NCBI GenBank assembly: GCA_026119935.1
Contig: JALRMH010000022.1
Location: 584,223-648,222, forward strand
DNA from: Endothia cerciana
Lineage: Eukaryota; Ascomycota; Sordariomycetes; Diaporthales; Cryphonectriaceae
DNA: 64,000 nucleotides
Direction: 5' to 3'
Under the pieces are notes generated by a model. It made no database searches and had not been told where the DNA came from. It worked only from the letters and a program-made list of their open reading frames with translations. The translations under genes were made by a program, and so were the position numbers. Positions 32,774 to 44,083 of this stretch are shown one piece after another; position 1 is the stretch's first letter; each line of letters starts with the position of its first letter.

Positions 32774-33771
32774 CTAGCTTGGCTGTCCAGAGGAACCCGT
32801 ACTTGCCGCGCTGGATGGCCGCGGTGGCAGCACCGGTATTGCGCCAGAGTCTTCCCTCTGCATAGCCACGGACCCCACCATGGCTGGAGACTGTAGCCCC
32901 TGCGCAAGGTCCAGCTCCTGGCCCACCGCCCCCTGCTCCATGCTCCCCATGTTCGCGAGCGCCTCCTCGGCCGCCCGCCTCTCCATCTCCTGCAGCCGCA
33001 GCTTCTCCACCGAGTCCACCAGGTCGTCGTCGTCGCTCCAGTACGGATCGTCGTCCGGCAGCTCGGGCATCGCCATCCGCTTCCAGAACCGTAGCTCCTG
33101 CCGCACGGCCTTCATGTCGACGCGCCGCTCCCAGCGCGCCTCGTCCTCGTCGTACTTCTTGCGGAAGTGCCTGAGGCTTTCGTTGGCCTTGCCCGCGTGC
33201 GCCTGCATCTCCCAGATCTGCTCGCGCAGCCGCATGTTCTCGGCGCGCTCCTCGGCCAGCTGCGCGCGGTAGGACCGGTGCCACGCCGCGACGTCCGTGA
33301 CATGTTTCTGCTTGTACTCGTGGAACTGCTTCAGCATGGCGGCGATCACGGAGGCGTACTGGGAGGAGAGCTGGCGGTACTCGTCACGGCTGCACTTGGC
33401 GCGCTCGAAGAGCTCGGTGAGCAGCGAGATGGTGGTGTCCATGTTGGCTTGTTGTGCTGTAGGACGGTACATGCCAAGTTAGCCTGGATTTCCACGTGGG
33501 AGATACTCGCTGGAGGGGCCCACGCACAACCGAGCTCCTCGACTGCTGAGGATATCAACTCCTCGTTGCCCAGTGACTGTGTCCTTGCTCGACTCCTGAC
33601 CCGGCCGACGCTGGAGACCACGTCCTCCAGAGCCCGCTTGTTCTCTGCTAGCTGCTGACTAAGAACCTCGACCATGCTGTAGATGTATGCCAATTCGGCC
33701 TGATAGCCTGCCGGCGTTGGATAGCCCGCCACCATCGCGGGCACGTTGCCGCCGTTGAGGCCGTTCATCAT
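32774..33771 (-). CDS. Conserved coiled-coil protein of unknown function
   Basis: Predicted 308 residues in two exons, 33771-33528 and 33456-32774. The 71-nt intron can be read GTGCGT...CTACAG with branch CTAAC; a GTTGTG donor three bases upstream is also in phase. The gene opens with two adjacent ATG codons. Residues 35-70 and 90-190 are heptad-rich (YIYSMVEVLSQQLAENKRAL; AENMRLREQIWEMQAHAGKA). An acidic patch DDDPYWSDDDDLVDSVEKL follows, and the tail ends in Pro and Ser. Long runs look strongly conserved in character (KCSRDEYRQLSSQYASVIAA), yet I cannot name the family. No signal peptide or membrane segment. It is divergent from the CIA84-like gene. Confidence 0.75.
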
Positions 33772-34423
33772 GGTGTCTAGTGTTGATAGGCTCCCGGCAA
33801 GGTTTGCGAGGTGGGCTATGGTGAGGCAGGATGCTTGCGGGATGCGCGTCGTGATGATCGGGAAAGCGACTTTGAGTCTCTCTTTGGAGGATAGACGTAG
33901 TGTGAAAAGCGACTGGTTTGAGGAGGAGACGGGGTGAAGATTGTACGTGACGTTGGCGTAAGTAGTCGGGTGAACTCTAGCGACTGCATGTGGGTGGAAC
34001 ACTCCAGAGCCTACCCCTGCATCCTGGCGCACCTTGGGGGAGCGGCCACAGGCATGACAGGCACGACAGGGCCCCTGAACCCCTGCAAAGAACCGCGTCC
34101 CTGGCGCCCAAGCTCCCCGCGCCGGCCGGCATCAGAGGTGGGAGAGCTCCGGAATCTTGGGGACACTGCAGTTGACTGAAGTCATCGATCTCCACGGTCC
34201 AAATAACCCCTTCCAAGCAGTTCTTGGACTTTGATTCTTGGGGGCTTGCAAGCACCTACCAGAGCGCGCTCCCAGAATCCTTCACTCAGGAATAGGCCAA
34301 TTGACCGCCAGCATCATGTTCCAGTGAGTCCAAAGCAGAGATTGCCTTCTCTGGGAGGCAATGGGCGGCATAGCTGATCGTCGCCGTCCCAGCTCAAGTT
34401 TCTTCCGATAATCTAGCTCCACA
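33772..34423. promoter_or_regulatory. Bidirectional intergenic region, coiled-coil / CIA84-like
   Basis: 652 bp separates divergent start codons. Frames inside it lack ATG-led coding character. No specific binding sites were recognised. Confidence 0.4.
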
Positions 34424-36907
34424 ATGCGGTCCAGTCTGTCGCGTAGGGTGTGCCGACAACTTCTGGCCTCCCATGGCTTTGTCTCGCCAGTCTGCGCGCT
34501 CTCCGGACCGGGCCATGCCTCCCTCTCCCTAAGGCCAGCACGGCCCCGCCGTGTCTTGCTCAGACACCCACCACGAAGGACCTTTATGAACATGTGGAAG
34601 AGAGAGCCGAGAGAAGTCAAAGATGCTGGCTTCGAGCCAGGTTTTGCCACCTTCGTCGAGTTCCGGGCGCACTCGGTCGAGGGCACCAGACTGCCTTCTG
34701 ATGAGGAGCTGGTGCGGGCGTTCCGGGTGTTCTTCGACTCCAAAGTTGCAAACAAGCGAGCTGTCAACTCGTCCGAGGCTTTCGTCGCACGCCTGGTCCT
34801 CGAACACCTGCACTCAGACAGGATGGGCGAGCCAGCGTTGACCCACCAGGACCTACTAAAGGCCCTGAACGCGATTGCCACACCGCGCTCCAAAGGCATC
34901 TCTCGCGATCACTGTGAGATTGCCACGGTCTTGTATGACGGGATCAAGGCCGCAAAGCCCAGCTCGAAAGGGCTCGAAGCGGAAGACGCTGCACGCCAGG
35001 AAATAAACTCGGCGGAATTGGAGCTCTATATCACCGCACTGACCAGATTTGGAGGCTCAACGGAGGCATCACAAGTCCTGGCGAAATTACAAGACCTCAC
35101 ACGTCACTCCACATTGACCAAATCAGACAAGCTTTCAACGCTTCACATGCTGATTCTTCGAGGAATTGCCACAGAGCGGCAAGAATCACCCGAGATATAT
35201 GCAAAGAAGCTGATCGAATCCGACTTTGAGTACACGTCGGAATTCCACGAAATAATGACAACCATCTTCGCCGAAACGGAAAGCGACGCCAGTGGACAGC
35301 TCCATGGATGGTTTACGAGACCGATCGCCGGGGGCAAGATGGCACGGCCAGAGGCCTATATGAGTCTGATTAGGTTTTCTTTCAGGACAGGTTGTCAGCC
35401 GGACTGGCTGCAGATGGCCATGCAGGAGCTTTGCGACTCTAACCCACCCAAGCTCTGGTGGGATGTCGTTCTGAAGTGGGCTGTATACCAGGGCAAGGAC
35501 ATCAACCACATTAGGCACATGATTGATGTCATTGTCCAGCTGAATAGAGGGAATGAGTATGTCAGGGCGGACATCTTCACGATCAATGGTCTGATCGAGG
35601 CCGCGGTCGAGACCAAAAATGCTCTTCTTGCCGAGAGGGCAAATGCGCTGAGCTCTGGGATGGGCCTAAGACCAAATGTGAGGACATTTGCGCTTCTGCT
35701 TGAAGCACGTATCATTGGGCATGACAAGACTGGCGCCGCTTCGGCTTTTGAAGAGCTGATACACTGTGGCCGTTTACAACCGGGGTCGAAAAACGTGGAT
35801 ACCGTCAATTTTTATCTAAGACATCTGTGCGATATAGATTCCACGGACTCCCAAAGGATAGTTGACGTTCTGAGCCATGTCGAGAGCCAGCAGGGCGAGC
35901 TGAAACCCGACACAGTCGTGGCATTGTGCCTGAAGTTTCTGAAGGACGATAAGAACATGGAGGTCGTGGATACACTGGGGCTGCACCTGAAGACGTTCAG
36001 CATGGACGAACGACGGATCGTTCGGGAAGCTTTCTCGAAATACTGCCTCGACAAGAATGTCAGCACTGCACGGGCATGGGATGGCTACTCGCTCCTGCGC
36101 CAGTTCTTCCCCGAGACGTCAAGACAGGAGCGGGTACAGCTAATGGAGGGTTTCTTTGGCCGCAAGCGTGCCGACATGGCCTCTTACATCTTCGGACACA
36201 TGCGCGCCCATCCGGATGAGAATATCAGACCGGATCTCGATGCCTACGTCCTCTGTCTCGAAGGCCTAGGTGCAATCCCCGATGCGGAGAGCCTGGGTAT
36301 GATTCACAATATGTTCAAGATGGACACGATGATACAGCCCAACGTGAGGCTGTTCAACGCCTTCATGATCGCCTACACCGGCTGTGACGAGCCACGGAGG
36401 GCCTTTGACTTTTGGCAGCAGATCTCGAACCTCCCGGAAGGTCCGACATACCAGAGCCTGGAGCTCGTCTTCCGAGCCTGTCAGAAGATGCCGTTCGGAT
36501 ACGACAGGGCCAAGGTCATCTGGGAAAAGATGCAGAGACTAGAGGTCGACATACCCGAAAGAGTCTACGATGCGTATATGTTGATGTTGGCCGGCCAGGG
36601 GCAACTAGACCAGGTCAAGGATCTGTTGCTCTCCAGGGAGGTTGACTACAGCGGCAAGCTAACTCCTCGCCTGTAAGTCGTGCACCCCATCGTCCATAAT
36701 GTATTCAATGTGCCCGTCAGCTGACGTAGATCCAGGGTTGCGTACATCTTCAATGCAATTCCATTCGCAGATGTTCAACAAGCCTACAGAGATTGGGCAA
36801 CGTTGGAGTTCCCGGACAAGTGGGATAGACTCAACAAGTACAAAATGACGAAGACACTAGAGGGCACGGATCGAATATCGATCGCTGCCGAAAGGCTGAA
36901 AGCTTGA
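34424..36907 (+). CDS. cia84: Mitochondrial PPR-like protein, probably complex I assembly factor CIA84
   Basis: Predicted 806 residues in two exons, 34424-36672 and 36736-36907 (intron GTAAGT...TCCAG, branch GCTGAC). The N-terminus (MRSSLSRRVCRQLLASHGF, continuing Arg-rich to RRTFMNMWK) is a mitochondrial presequence. The body is a chain of about 35-residue helical hairpins of pentatricopeptide type, for example DIFTINGLIEAAVETKNALL, LRPNVRTFALLLEARIIG and IQPNVRLFNAFMIAYTGC. The opening FMNMWKREPREVKDAGFEPGF and the overall size match the Neurospora complex I intermediate-associated protein CIA84 as I remember it. CIA84 binds the membrane-arm intermediate of NADH:ubiquinone oxidoreductase. 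A different mitochondrial PPR protein remains possible. It shows even codon use and no damage. Confidence 0.8.
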
Positions 36908-37017
36908 TAGGACAGCAGTATGGCATTTTAACAGCGCATAGACCCATGAACATCTTGATGCAATATACAGCCATCTGCCTGTCTAAGTTTACATACACTT
37001 TGCGTCCCAATGCCTAT

Positions 37018-38011
37018 CTATTTGACCTTGATCTTGTTGGGGGTGGGATCGGGTATCCTGCTGTTCTGATATCTTGGCCCAGTCCTTGACTGACCGAAGA
37101 GGATCTCCGGGTGTTTGTGTGTACTAGGGTGTATGCCCATCCCAATGGCCCTCCTGATAGCCTTGGCCATCTTCCTCTGATTAACGGGCCGGAGCCCAGT
37201 CTCTTTTGAGTGCTTGATCCGCCCCATCTCGGTCATGAACTCGGACATCATTGCGAAATTCTGCGGTAGGGATGGTCAGCGAGAAGTTCAGTAAGATCAA
37301 AACCGATGTGTAAAAGAATGTCAAGCCAAGAGCAAAGAACTCCAGGGCGGTGATCCCAAAAGCATCACCAGCGCCAGCCATGTAGGACCCCAACCCCACC
37401 CCCAGCTTCAGAAAGCAGACTGTAATTGCAAGCCACATACCTTGTAATGGTCCAGAGGGTTCAAACCCAGGATGTCCAGTACGTCCTTGTTCGGTCTCTT
37501 GGGCTGCCTCCACTTGAGCATCTCAACATCACTTATGTCGTGCGGCGCATAGACGTTGCCCGACTTCCAATTCCGCGTCATCTGCCGCGCCATATCATTA
37601 CGCTCCTTCATAGTCCTAGTCTTTTCGTCGAGCGTCTCCTTATGATGCGATATGTTCCCGAGCCACCCGGACTGCTGCAACATGCCGTAGAGCGCCCGGC
37701 CCGCCTGGGCCGGCTCGAATGGGTTGTTGGGCGAGGGCGTTCTGTTGCTGCTGCTGTTGTTCGCGGCAGGAGTATTACGAGACTTGTCGTCGAAGTCGAG
37801 GAGGGTTTGCGATGCGGACTGTCCATACGCGCCGAGGTCCTGGACTGGTGGAGAGATGGTGGTGGTTAGCTTGGTGGTAGGGTGTAGGTGGGAGGGCGCA
37901 TGTGGACGTACGGGCTCCCTTCTGGGAGGTGGAGGAGATGGGGGCTCTCGTTCGAGGCATAGACGCCTGAAGCGACCTCAGGAGAGGTCGTAATGAGGGT
38001 CGTGGAGGCAT
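37018..38011 (-). CDS. rsm18: Mitochondrial small-subunit ribosomal protein bS18m
   Basis: Component of the mitochondrial 37S ribosomal subunit. Predicted 248 residues in three exons: 38011-37912, 37844-37441 and 37260-37018. Introns are GTACGT...CACCAG (branch CTAAC) and a longer 180-nt GTATGT...CCGCAG. The start MPPRPSLRPLLRSLQASMPRTR is a mitochondrial targeting sequence. The S18 core is in the last exon and end of exon 2, with NPLDHYKNFAMMSEFMTEMG and the family hallmark LRPVNQRKMAKAIRRAIGMG followed by HPSTHKHPE. The fungal protein is longer than bacterial S18 (about 75 residues) through an N-terminal extension with a low-complexity Asn/Ser/Pro segment. It is divergent from IMP3. Confidence 0.93.
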
Positions 38012-38275
38012 TCTGATCTGTGGGCGACCTTTCTCCTGTCGAGACTGGAAGACGAAGTCGATGGTTGAGGTGGGACTGAACGTGCACGACGACCGAAGTT
38101 TTGGCGGCAGGCTCAAGCCGGCGCGGGAGCCAGGAGCAAAAGTGGGTCCGCTAAAATCAACCTGGGATGCTGAATTTGAAGATTCGAATATCGCCGTTCT
38201 TCCATATCTCGACGCTGATGTCAACCTCTTTAATCTTCTGTCTCCGCAAACCTTCATCCCTAAGAATCTGGCAAG
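38012..38275. promoter_or_regulatory. Compact bidirectional promoter, rsm18 / IMP3
   Basis: 264 bp separates the start codons of two genes for ribosome production, one mitochondrial and one nucleolar. This is short enough that both promoters must share sequence. No single factor-binding site could be assigned. Confidence 0.5.
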
Positions 38276-39150
38276 ATGGTCAGGAAGCTCAAGTATCACG
38301 AGCAGAAGCTGCTCAAGAAGACCGACTTCATCACATACAAACAGGTGCGTGCCTCGCGAGCCTCATACCTTCGAGCACGAATCTGACTTCGGCGTGTAGG
38401 ACAACGGTCATCGCGATCACAATGTCATCAGACGTACGTTCATCTCAATTACCCGCGGCATTGGCATCAAAGAATCACGCGAGGTGGCGTATCGGTACCT
38501 TCAGTCAATGAGGGTTGCCATAGCCGGCTTGAAAATTCTCCCGCAAGCGTGGCGGCTTTCCGTTTGTACTGACTCTGCGCAGGGTATATGATCCAGAAAC
38601 CAGAGGACTACAACAAATACAATCGACTATGTGGTGTGAGTGTCACAATCAATCCTTGACGCGCTGCCGAGAAAACTGACATCATGCCCTTCCAAGTCTG
38701 TCCGTCAGCTGGCCCATCGCCTCTCACTCATGCCGCCAGAGAACGAGGTCCGGCGAAAGCATGAGAAGCTGCTGCTGGAGAAGCTCTACGACATGGGCAT
38801 CCTCTCATCAACGTCCAAACTGAGCGCTGTCGAGCACGGCGCGACCGTCTCGGCGTGTGCTCGACGTCGCCTTCCCGTGGTCATGACACGCCTGAGGATG
38901 GCGGAGACTGTCGTGCGTACTTCTGCAGAGGTCTCATGAAATTGGAAACCCACCGCTAACACACCCACAGCAAGCTGCGACGAAGATGATTGAGCAAGGT
39001 CACGTGCGAGTCGGCACGGAGACGGTCACAGATCCGGCCTTTCTGGTCACCCGCCAGCTCGAGGATTTCGTCACCTGGTCGGTCGGCAGCAAGATCAAGC
39101 GGAACATCATGCAGTACAGAGACAAGCTGGATGATTTCGAGTTGCTCTGA
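38276..39150 (+). CDS. imp3: U3 small nucleolar RNP protein IMP3
   Basis: S4-domain protein of the SSU processome that helps U3 snoRNA pair with pre-rRNA. Predicted 183 residues, the same length as the yeast protein. Five exons: 38276-38344, 38400-38433, 38583-38635, 38697-38912 and 38971-39150. The second exon is only 34 nt. Intron 3 ends in AAG rather than YAG (branch ACTGAC, then CCTTCCAAG). That site is required to keep SVRQLAHRLSLMPP, which is expected from homologues. Recognisable blocks are MVRKLKYHEQKLLKKTDF, RYMIQKPEDYNKYN, ENEVRRKHEKLLLEKLYDMG, the S4 RNA-binding region RLPVVMTRLRMAETVQAATK, and EDFVTWSVGSKIKRNIMQY. The protein is nucleolar by family knowledge. Confidence 0.96.
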
Positions 39151-40165
39151 GAGGCATTCTTAGGGGAAATCTGCACTCGATTTCATCGCTAGGCACATGT
39201 CGCAGTCAAAGCAAGTCAGGGTCTCCGAAGATGGTCTGAGCAACCTACGTTGCTCCCCGAGGCGCTGTTCGACTGGGTTGTCGCAACGAGTTCCCGGCAG
39301 CGGTTCTGGCTGCAACGAAATGCAAGACGTCCATTCGAAACCAAACCTGATGGACTTGGGAATTGGCCATCTCGGGCAACAATTGTTCAAGGCATGTTTC
39401 GGGTACTTCGACGCGGGGAACATGTCGTGCAGCGCGATCATGCGATGCTGGCTCCAAGCGCCGAATTCCAGAGGGACAGGATTTCGACTATTGCACAAGA
39501 GGCCATAATACTACGACCTAGGAGTTTCAGAAGGACATCAGGATCGAGTAAGTGTTGAGGCAACCAAGGCATTCTTGGCCGTGTGAGCACCTCCCCGGCA
39601 CCAACTCTGTCGCTCATATGGCTGCGCCACCCAACCTCGCTGATAAACCGCATGCATCATGCAACATATTCGGACACGCACTTCTTCCACACCACCACGA
39701 TGTCCTCAATCTACTTACGAGCAATTGGTCAATTGGGAAGGATCAATAGGGCTGCGGCATTCTATGTCATGACATGATGACAAACAGCGATGTGGCCGGC
39801 TTTCTTCTTTTCGAGGATTTTGACAGGTGGAGTGCTGAATTGCGTGCAGCGAAAGACTTTGACAGGAGATCGGGTTTTGACTTTCAATCATGTTGCTTTG
39901 CAGTGCGGCTGGAGCATCGGTAGCCGCCGAGGTAGCCGCTGAGGTAGCAGCCATGGGGTCCAACTTGCATCTTCCGCCATGGGGGCCATATGCTTGGTGT
40001 GTGGAATCAGCAGTGGTCGTCGGCATGGCTACCAGGATGGGCGAAGGCCAGGAAGTAGAGAAAGTTACCGATTACTGTGAGGACGATGCTGCTGTCCGGC
40101 CTCTGGCATGAGTTCGCTTTGTCTCCTTGACAGTATCTCATAACGCTAAATCAAGTTCAGTCAAA
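39151..40165. other. Intergenic, no gene seen
   Basis: Several overlapping frames lack splice support or family motifs. A small tandem GGTAGCCGC/GAGGTAGC repeat is visible near 39918-39950. Confidence 0.45.
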
Positions 40166-41406
40166 ATGCCATCTTCACTATACCTCTCCCAAGAACACGT
40201 CGGAGATGATATCTTTCATTCCAGATCACGAGTCCGTCTTGAAAATTTTCTCGGCATACACGGTCGTTACAATAACTGCATTGCATGCGCTCCGTACGGC
40301 AAGTATAAGCCCAACTGTTCACGCAACATCAGCCAACCCAACCTGCAACGAAGGCCCCAGCTACTCAATGAGCTGATGGGAGTCGAGATTCCTTCTCGTC
40401 AAGCGCGCTCTCTAGTGAAAGACATATCCTCCTGCGTGGGCTGGATCCGAATCTCTGCTCGAGGTCGCCCGGCCGTTTGTCACGGAGGGTTTGGCAGAGA
40501 GAGCTTGGGACCGTCCGGACCGAACAGCAGCGTTCCGATTTCGAATCTGAAGAGGCCACGGATTCTGACGCCGACAGGGATGGTGGCAGTGACGACAGCT
40601 CTGTGACATTGTCATTGAATGGCAGTACGAGTCAACAGATCGCGGCACCATCGATCCCCCATCTCAGTGACCGCGAAACAATACAGAGCTCTTCAAGAGG
40701 TGTAGGGGCCTATCAGGATCCTCCTATATTACCACCCGCTTCAAGAAGATCAGCCCAGACGCGGGATCCTCCATGTGCTCGTCCCGCTCTCGGTGACCGA
40801 GACACGGGCGCTCTCGTCAGCCGTCAGAAAGGACACCCAGTCCTAAGCCCTAATGGACCGCTCCCTAGCAATACATCTGCCGTTCAAACCGAACGCTTGC
40901 TGCTGGAGTCTGCATGTGTGGCAGCTATGAGGGGCAGGTCCGCGCAATCGAGACGGCATGAGGGAATAGTTCATGCAGATGAAGGTCGAAGACTCCGGGT
41001 TCCCACGCGGTCAAGTTATGTCGGCGAATGGCGCGAGAATGAGGCATACATACGGGTCGAGGCCCACCGGAATGGAGTCTACGCAAGTGAGGCCGCCGAA
41101 GTCAAGAATGGGGCCGGGCCGACAGCGATGGATGCAAGAGAAAGGGAAGCGAATCAGCGTGGCCTACCTGGTATAGAGATGGAAGAGCTCCGCTTTGAGA
41201 CAAGAGTCGAGGCACATCCTCCTCTGCTGTCCTCTTCAGAGCAACCAGAGACTATTCTGAACACCTTCCAGCAATACAGCAGCCAACCAAAACGCACTGC
41301 GGGCTGGGTCTACACCTTCCCCCGTCCCGATCTACCAGCCTTCCTCAAGAATTGGCTACCTCAACGCTGTCGTCCGTCCTCACCGCTCATTGGTCCATCT
41401 GGTTGA
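40166..41406 (+). CDS. Uncertain gene, two frames, unresolved junction
   Basis: Two plus-strand frames may belong to one gene. The first (from ATG 40166) encodes MPSSLYLSQEHVGDDIF and a Cys-bearing segment CIACAPYGKYKPNCSRNI followed by a helical stretch. The C-x2-C-x9-C spacing and following leucine-rich helix recall a Cys-rich module seen in several uncharacterised fungal proteins. The second frame, open to 41406, is acidic then Arg-rich (SEEATDSDADRDGGSDDSS) and ends with TAGWVYTFPRPDLPAFLKNW. The frames overlap near 40440-40600. Plausible donors are GTGAAA at 40415 and GTGGGC at 40436, with acceptors at 40497 or 40530, but none gives a convincing join. It could be a damaged gene. No function is proposed. 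Confidence 0.35.
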
Positions 41407-41865
41407 ACAACATCGCGTCTACTGGTTGTGCTTGCGATCATCTGGTGACTTGAAGTCATTCACGTGGATATTTCCTGCGCAACTGATAGCGTGACAAGTC
41501 TAATCCAGAAAGCCCTGCTCCTCTATCAACGCATCCCGGGCCCCATGTGCAGGCCGTGTCAGCGCCACAAGGAAGCCGGCAAGCGCATGGCGAATGTCTT
41601 GAGATGGGCGTCGAAAATCGGACAGAGACCGTACGACGACTTCGGAAGGGCTACTGACTCTTGGGCGGAAAATGGCGAAGGAAGTAGGCCATGGAGCGGG
41701 GGAGGGCGGAACACCTGTCTGGTGATTGGAATGCATGCCGCTGTTCATCGACGGTATAAGAAGGCTGGGACTAAGCACGATGCTTGCTTCTCCAACAGAT
41801 TTTCTGGGTTGAGTTCTCACTGACTAGCGCTGTGTCTAGTTTGAAGTCACACAGGATGCGACGAT
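41407..41865. other. Intergenic, no gene seen
   Basis: Lies downstream of both flanking genes. One frame of 119 codons at 41464 has no recognisable features. Confidence 0.4.
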
Positions 41866-43561
41866 TTACATGTTGATCATGCTTAGACGGAAAATGACCT
41901 GCGGCCTGTTAGGCTGAGCCAACTCGGTTCTCAAATCCATATGCTCACCTTCTCAATAAATCTCGCCCCAACAATGATGCCATCTTCGTCCTCAAACTCG
42001 GTCTGGTCTCCGAAGTCCTCATTATCGTCATCCAGACACGTAAGGCACGTCTCGACGACCCTCGCGTATTCCGTCCCCATCACCTTCGGCAACTCACATT
42101 GTGCAAGTTGCAGCAGATCATCTTTGGCTGCCACCAGCACATAACTCAGCAGCTGACGAGCGTTGGCATCGGGTGGGACATTGAGCAAGGCAGAGGCTCT
42201 GGAAGATCTGTACCCGGCGGCAAACTCTACGAAGCTTCTCCAGAAGCCGATCTCGAGCAGCACGACGCCGAGGCTGTAGATGTCATGCTGCATGATGTAC
42301 CCCTCCTGGTGACTGGGCCCTTGCCGTTCAGGGTGCCGGTACAGGTTGCGCTCGAACGTATCGTCGCCAAGTCTGTGCGTCTCATATTGCTCCTTGCGGA
42401 AGACCTCGAAGCCGACAAGGAAAGCAGATGGGGACGGGAACCCAGGCACCGCATCGAAGGTGAGAACTGACTCAGGCCGAATGTTTTTATGAACGAACCC
42501 AAAGGTGTGTATGAACCCTACGGCCTTAGCCAGAGCTCTGGCCAAGAGCAGCCGGTGTGTGAGGGTGTCAGGCGGAGGAGTATTGAGCAAGAGGTCACGG
42601 AGACTGCGAGGCCGAGATCGACCAGGCGGCACCCCAAAGTAAAGCTTACATTGGAAGCCCACGCCTGGCGGTGATCCGATGGCCTTAGTGGTGAACCCTT
42701 CGCAGTTGAGGAGTCCGAAAGTGTCGGGGTCTTTGTGCTGCAGTTTTCGAGCAAGGTGGCGAGTCTCTCGTTTGACGTCGTTGTACCTGGCCAGTGGCGG
42801 ACACTTGATCTCATTCACGATGAAGTGGACGGTACCCTCGATGGTAACAACCCAGGCACTTGAAGCGTCACACATCGGGATCTCGACGGTCTGCAGCTGG
42901 CTGTCGAGGATTTCGGGGACATGATTGACCCTCTCACGGCCAAGGCTTCTCGAGTTGTGATCTTGCAGTGCAGCTCGGATCGACAGTATTGAAGGAGTAG
43001 TCTCCGTGATCTTCGGCCCATCTCGAACCAAAGCGGCATCGATGCATGAATTAGACATTCTCAAAACCAGGAACCATGTAAGATCTGCGTTGTTCATCCA
43101 GGTCTCAAGGTCCTGAAGCGCACGGTCAAGGCCTCCCTTCTTGAAGGCAAGTTCCAACCGCTTCGCTTCGAACACATCGCCGTCTCGATGCACATTAAGA
43201 CCGGTTGCTGGGCCCATAAGGCTCTTTAGGGTGACGTCGACAGTCTCAAGTTTTGTCTGCAGCGTCAAGAGCGTGCATTCATACACTGCTCGGTGATGTT
43301 CTTCCAGCATTGCCTCGAGATTTTTCACGCTGTTCAGCTGCTGCTCCAGGCGAAGCCAGCCGTTTGCGACTCTCAGCAGACATTCAGAGATCTCGCTTTG
43401 CGCATTTCGAAACGCCGAACAGAAGCTAGCGAGTTCCTTGCCATATCTGGGGTATCAGTCAGCACTGGTGGCACGAATCGCACAGGTCGTACGGGGTCGA
43501 ACTTGAGGCATAAGTCCACAGTCCCGGGGACGGCGAGGGCAAGCCCTGCCGCTTCAGCCAT
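41866..43561 (-). CDS. HeLo-domain protein with C-terminal pseudokinase
   Basis: Predicted 529 residues in three exons: 43561-43503, 43446-41949 and 41898-41866. Intron 1 is GTTCGA...CCCAG with branch GCTGAC, and intron 2 is GTGAGC...CGCAG with branch CCTAAC. The last exon (VIFRLSMINM) replaces an unspliced read-through ending. The N-terminus MAEAAGLALAVPGTVDLCLK-YGKELASF is typical of fungal HeLo domains, the helical membrane-active domain of heterokaryon-incompatibility proteins. Residues about 225-500 have the shape of a protein kinase (LLARALAKAVGFIHTFGFVH, QHDIYSLGVVLLEIGFW). The catalytic loop reads HKN at 339-341 instead of HRD, VGFE stands where DFG is expected near 364, and no glycine loop is evident. 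It is therefore a pseudokinase. The architecture parallels MLKL, the necroptosis executioner. By inference it acts in regulated cell death or non-self recognition. Confidence 0.82.
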
Positions 43562-44083
43562 ATTTAGTGCTCCTTGACGATGCGAATCTCACAAACCAGG
43601 CAGGCAATCTGTCATACATAAACAAACACAAAGCAGAGTGTGAAGGTTCGGCTGAAATAAAAGCGTTCACCTGTTTGATTCCATTCTGCCAGGAGTCAAT
43701 CAACGCAAAGGCTGGGTTCAGCAGTATGCTGGCAACGCTATGGGGAGGTGCAGCCTTGTTTGGGCATCGCGAGAGCTCGGCAAGCCCCATGTCCGCACAC
43801 ATTGATGGTGCTTCTAGCTGTTTATGGATAGTATATAGCCGAAGGCAGGCTTCGAGGCGCCGTGTGGCTTTGTAGGAGCGCCAGCTGATGAATCCCCTGG
43901 TCGAGTGGAGGGTAACATACAGGTGCACCTGCTCCCAGCCCAGTAATTACAGTTCATTCTCACAGCCCCGCTGCGAGCCTGCCGCTGAGGCGCTCAGGAG
44001 CTGACATTGAGATAAGACTGAGTCAATTTAACTTTGATCTCGAATGTTCTACCCATAATACGATCTTGTTCCACCATGACACG
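43562..44083. promoter_or_regulatory. Bidirectional intergenic region, HeLo-pseudokinase / kinase pseudogene
   Basis: 522 bp lies between the HeLo start codon and the first ATG of the broken kinase. Overlapping frames inside it look non-coding. Confidence 0.4.

Noticed and set aside
37445..37465. GGTTCAAACCC, a perfect tRNA B-box match
   Set aside because: It lies inside exon 2 of the bS18m gene (the LGLNPLD codons), and no A box or cloverleaf surrounds it.
42489..42674. Small plus-strand ORFs within the HeLo-pseudokinase gene
   Set aside because: They overlap well-supported coding sequence on the opposite strand and have no splice or motif support.
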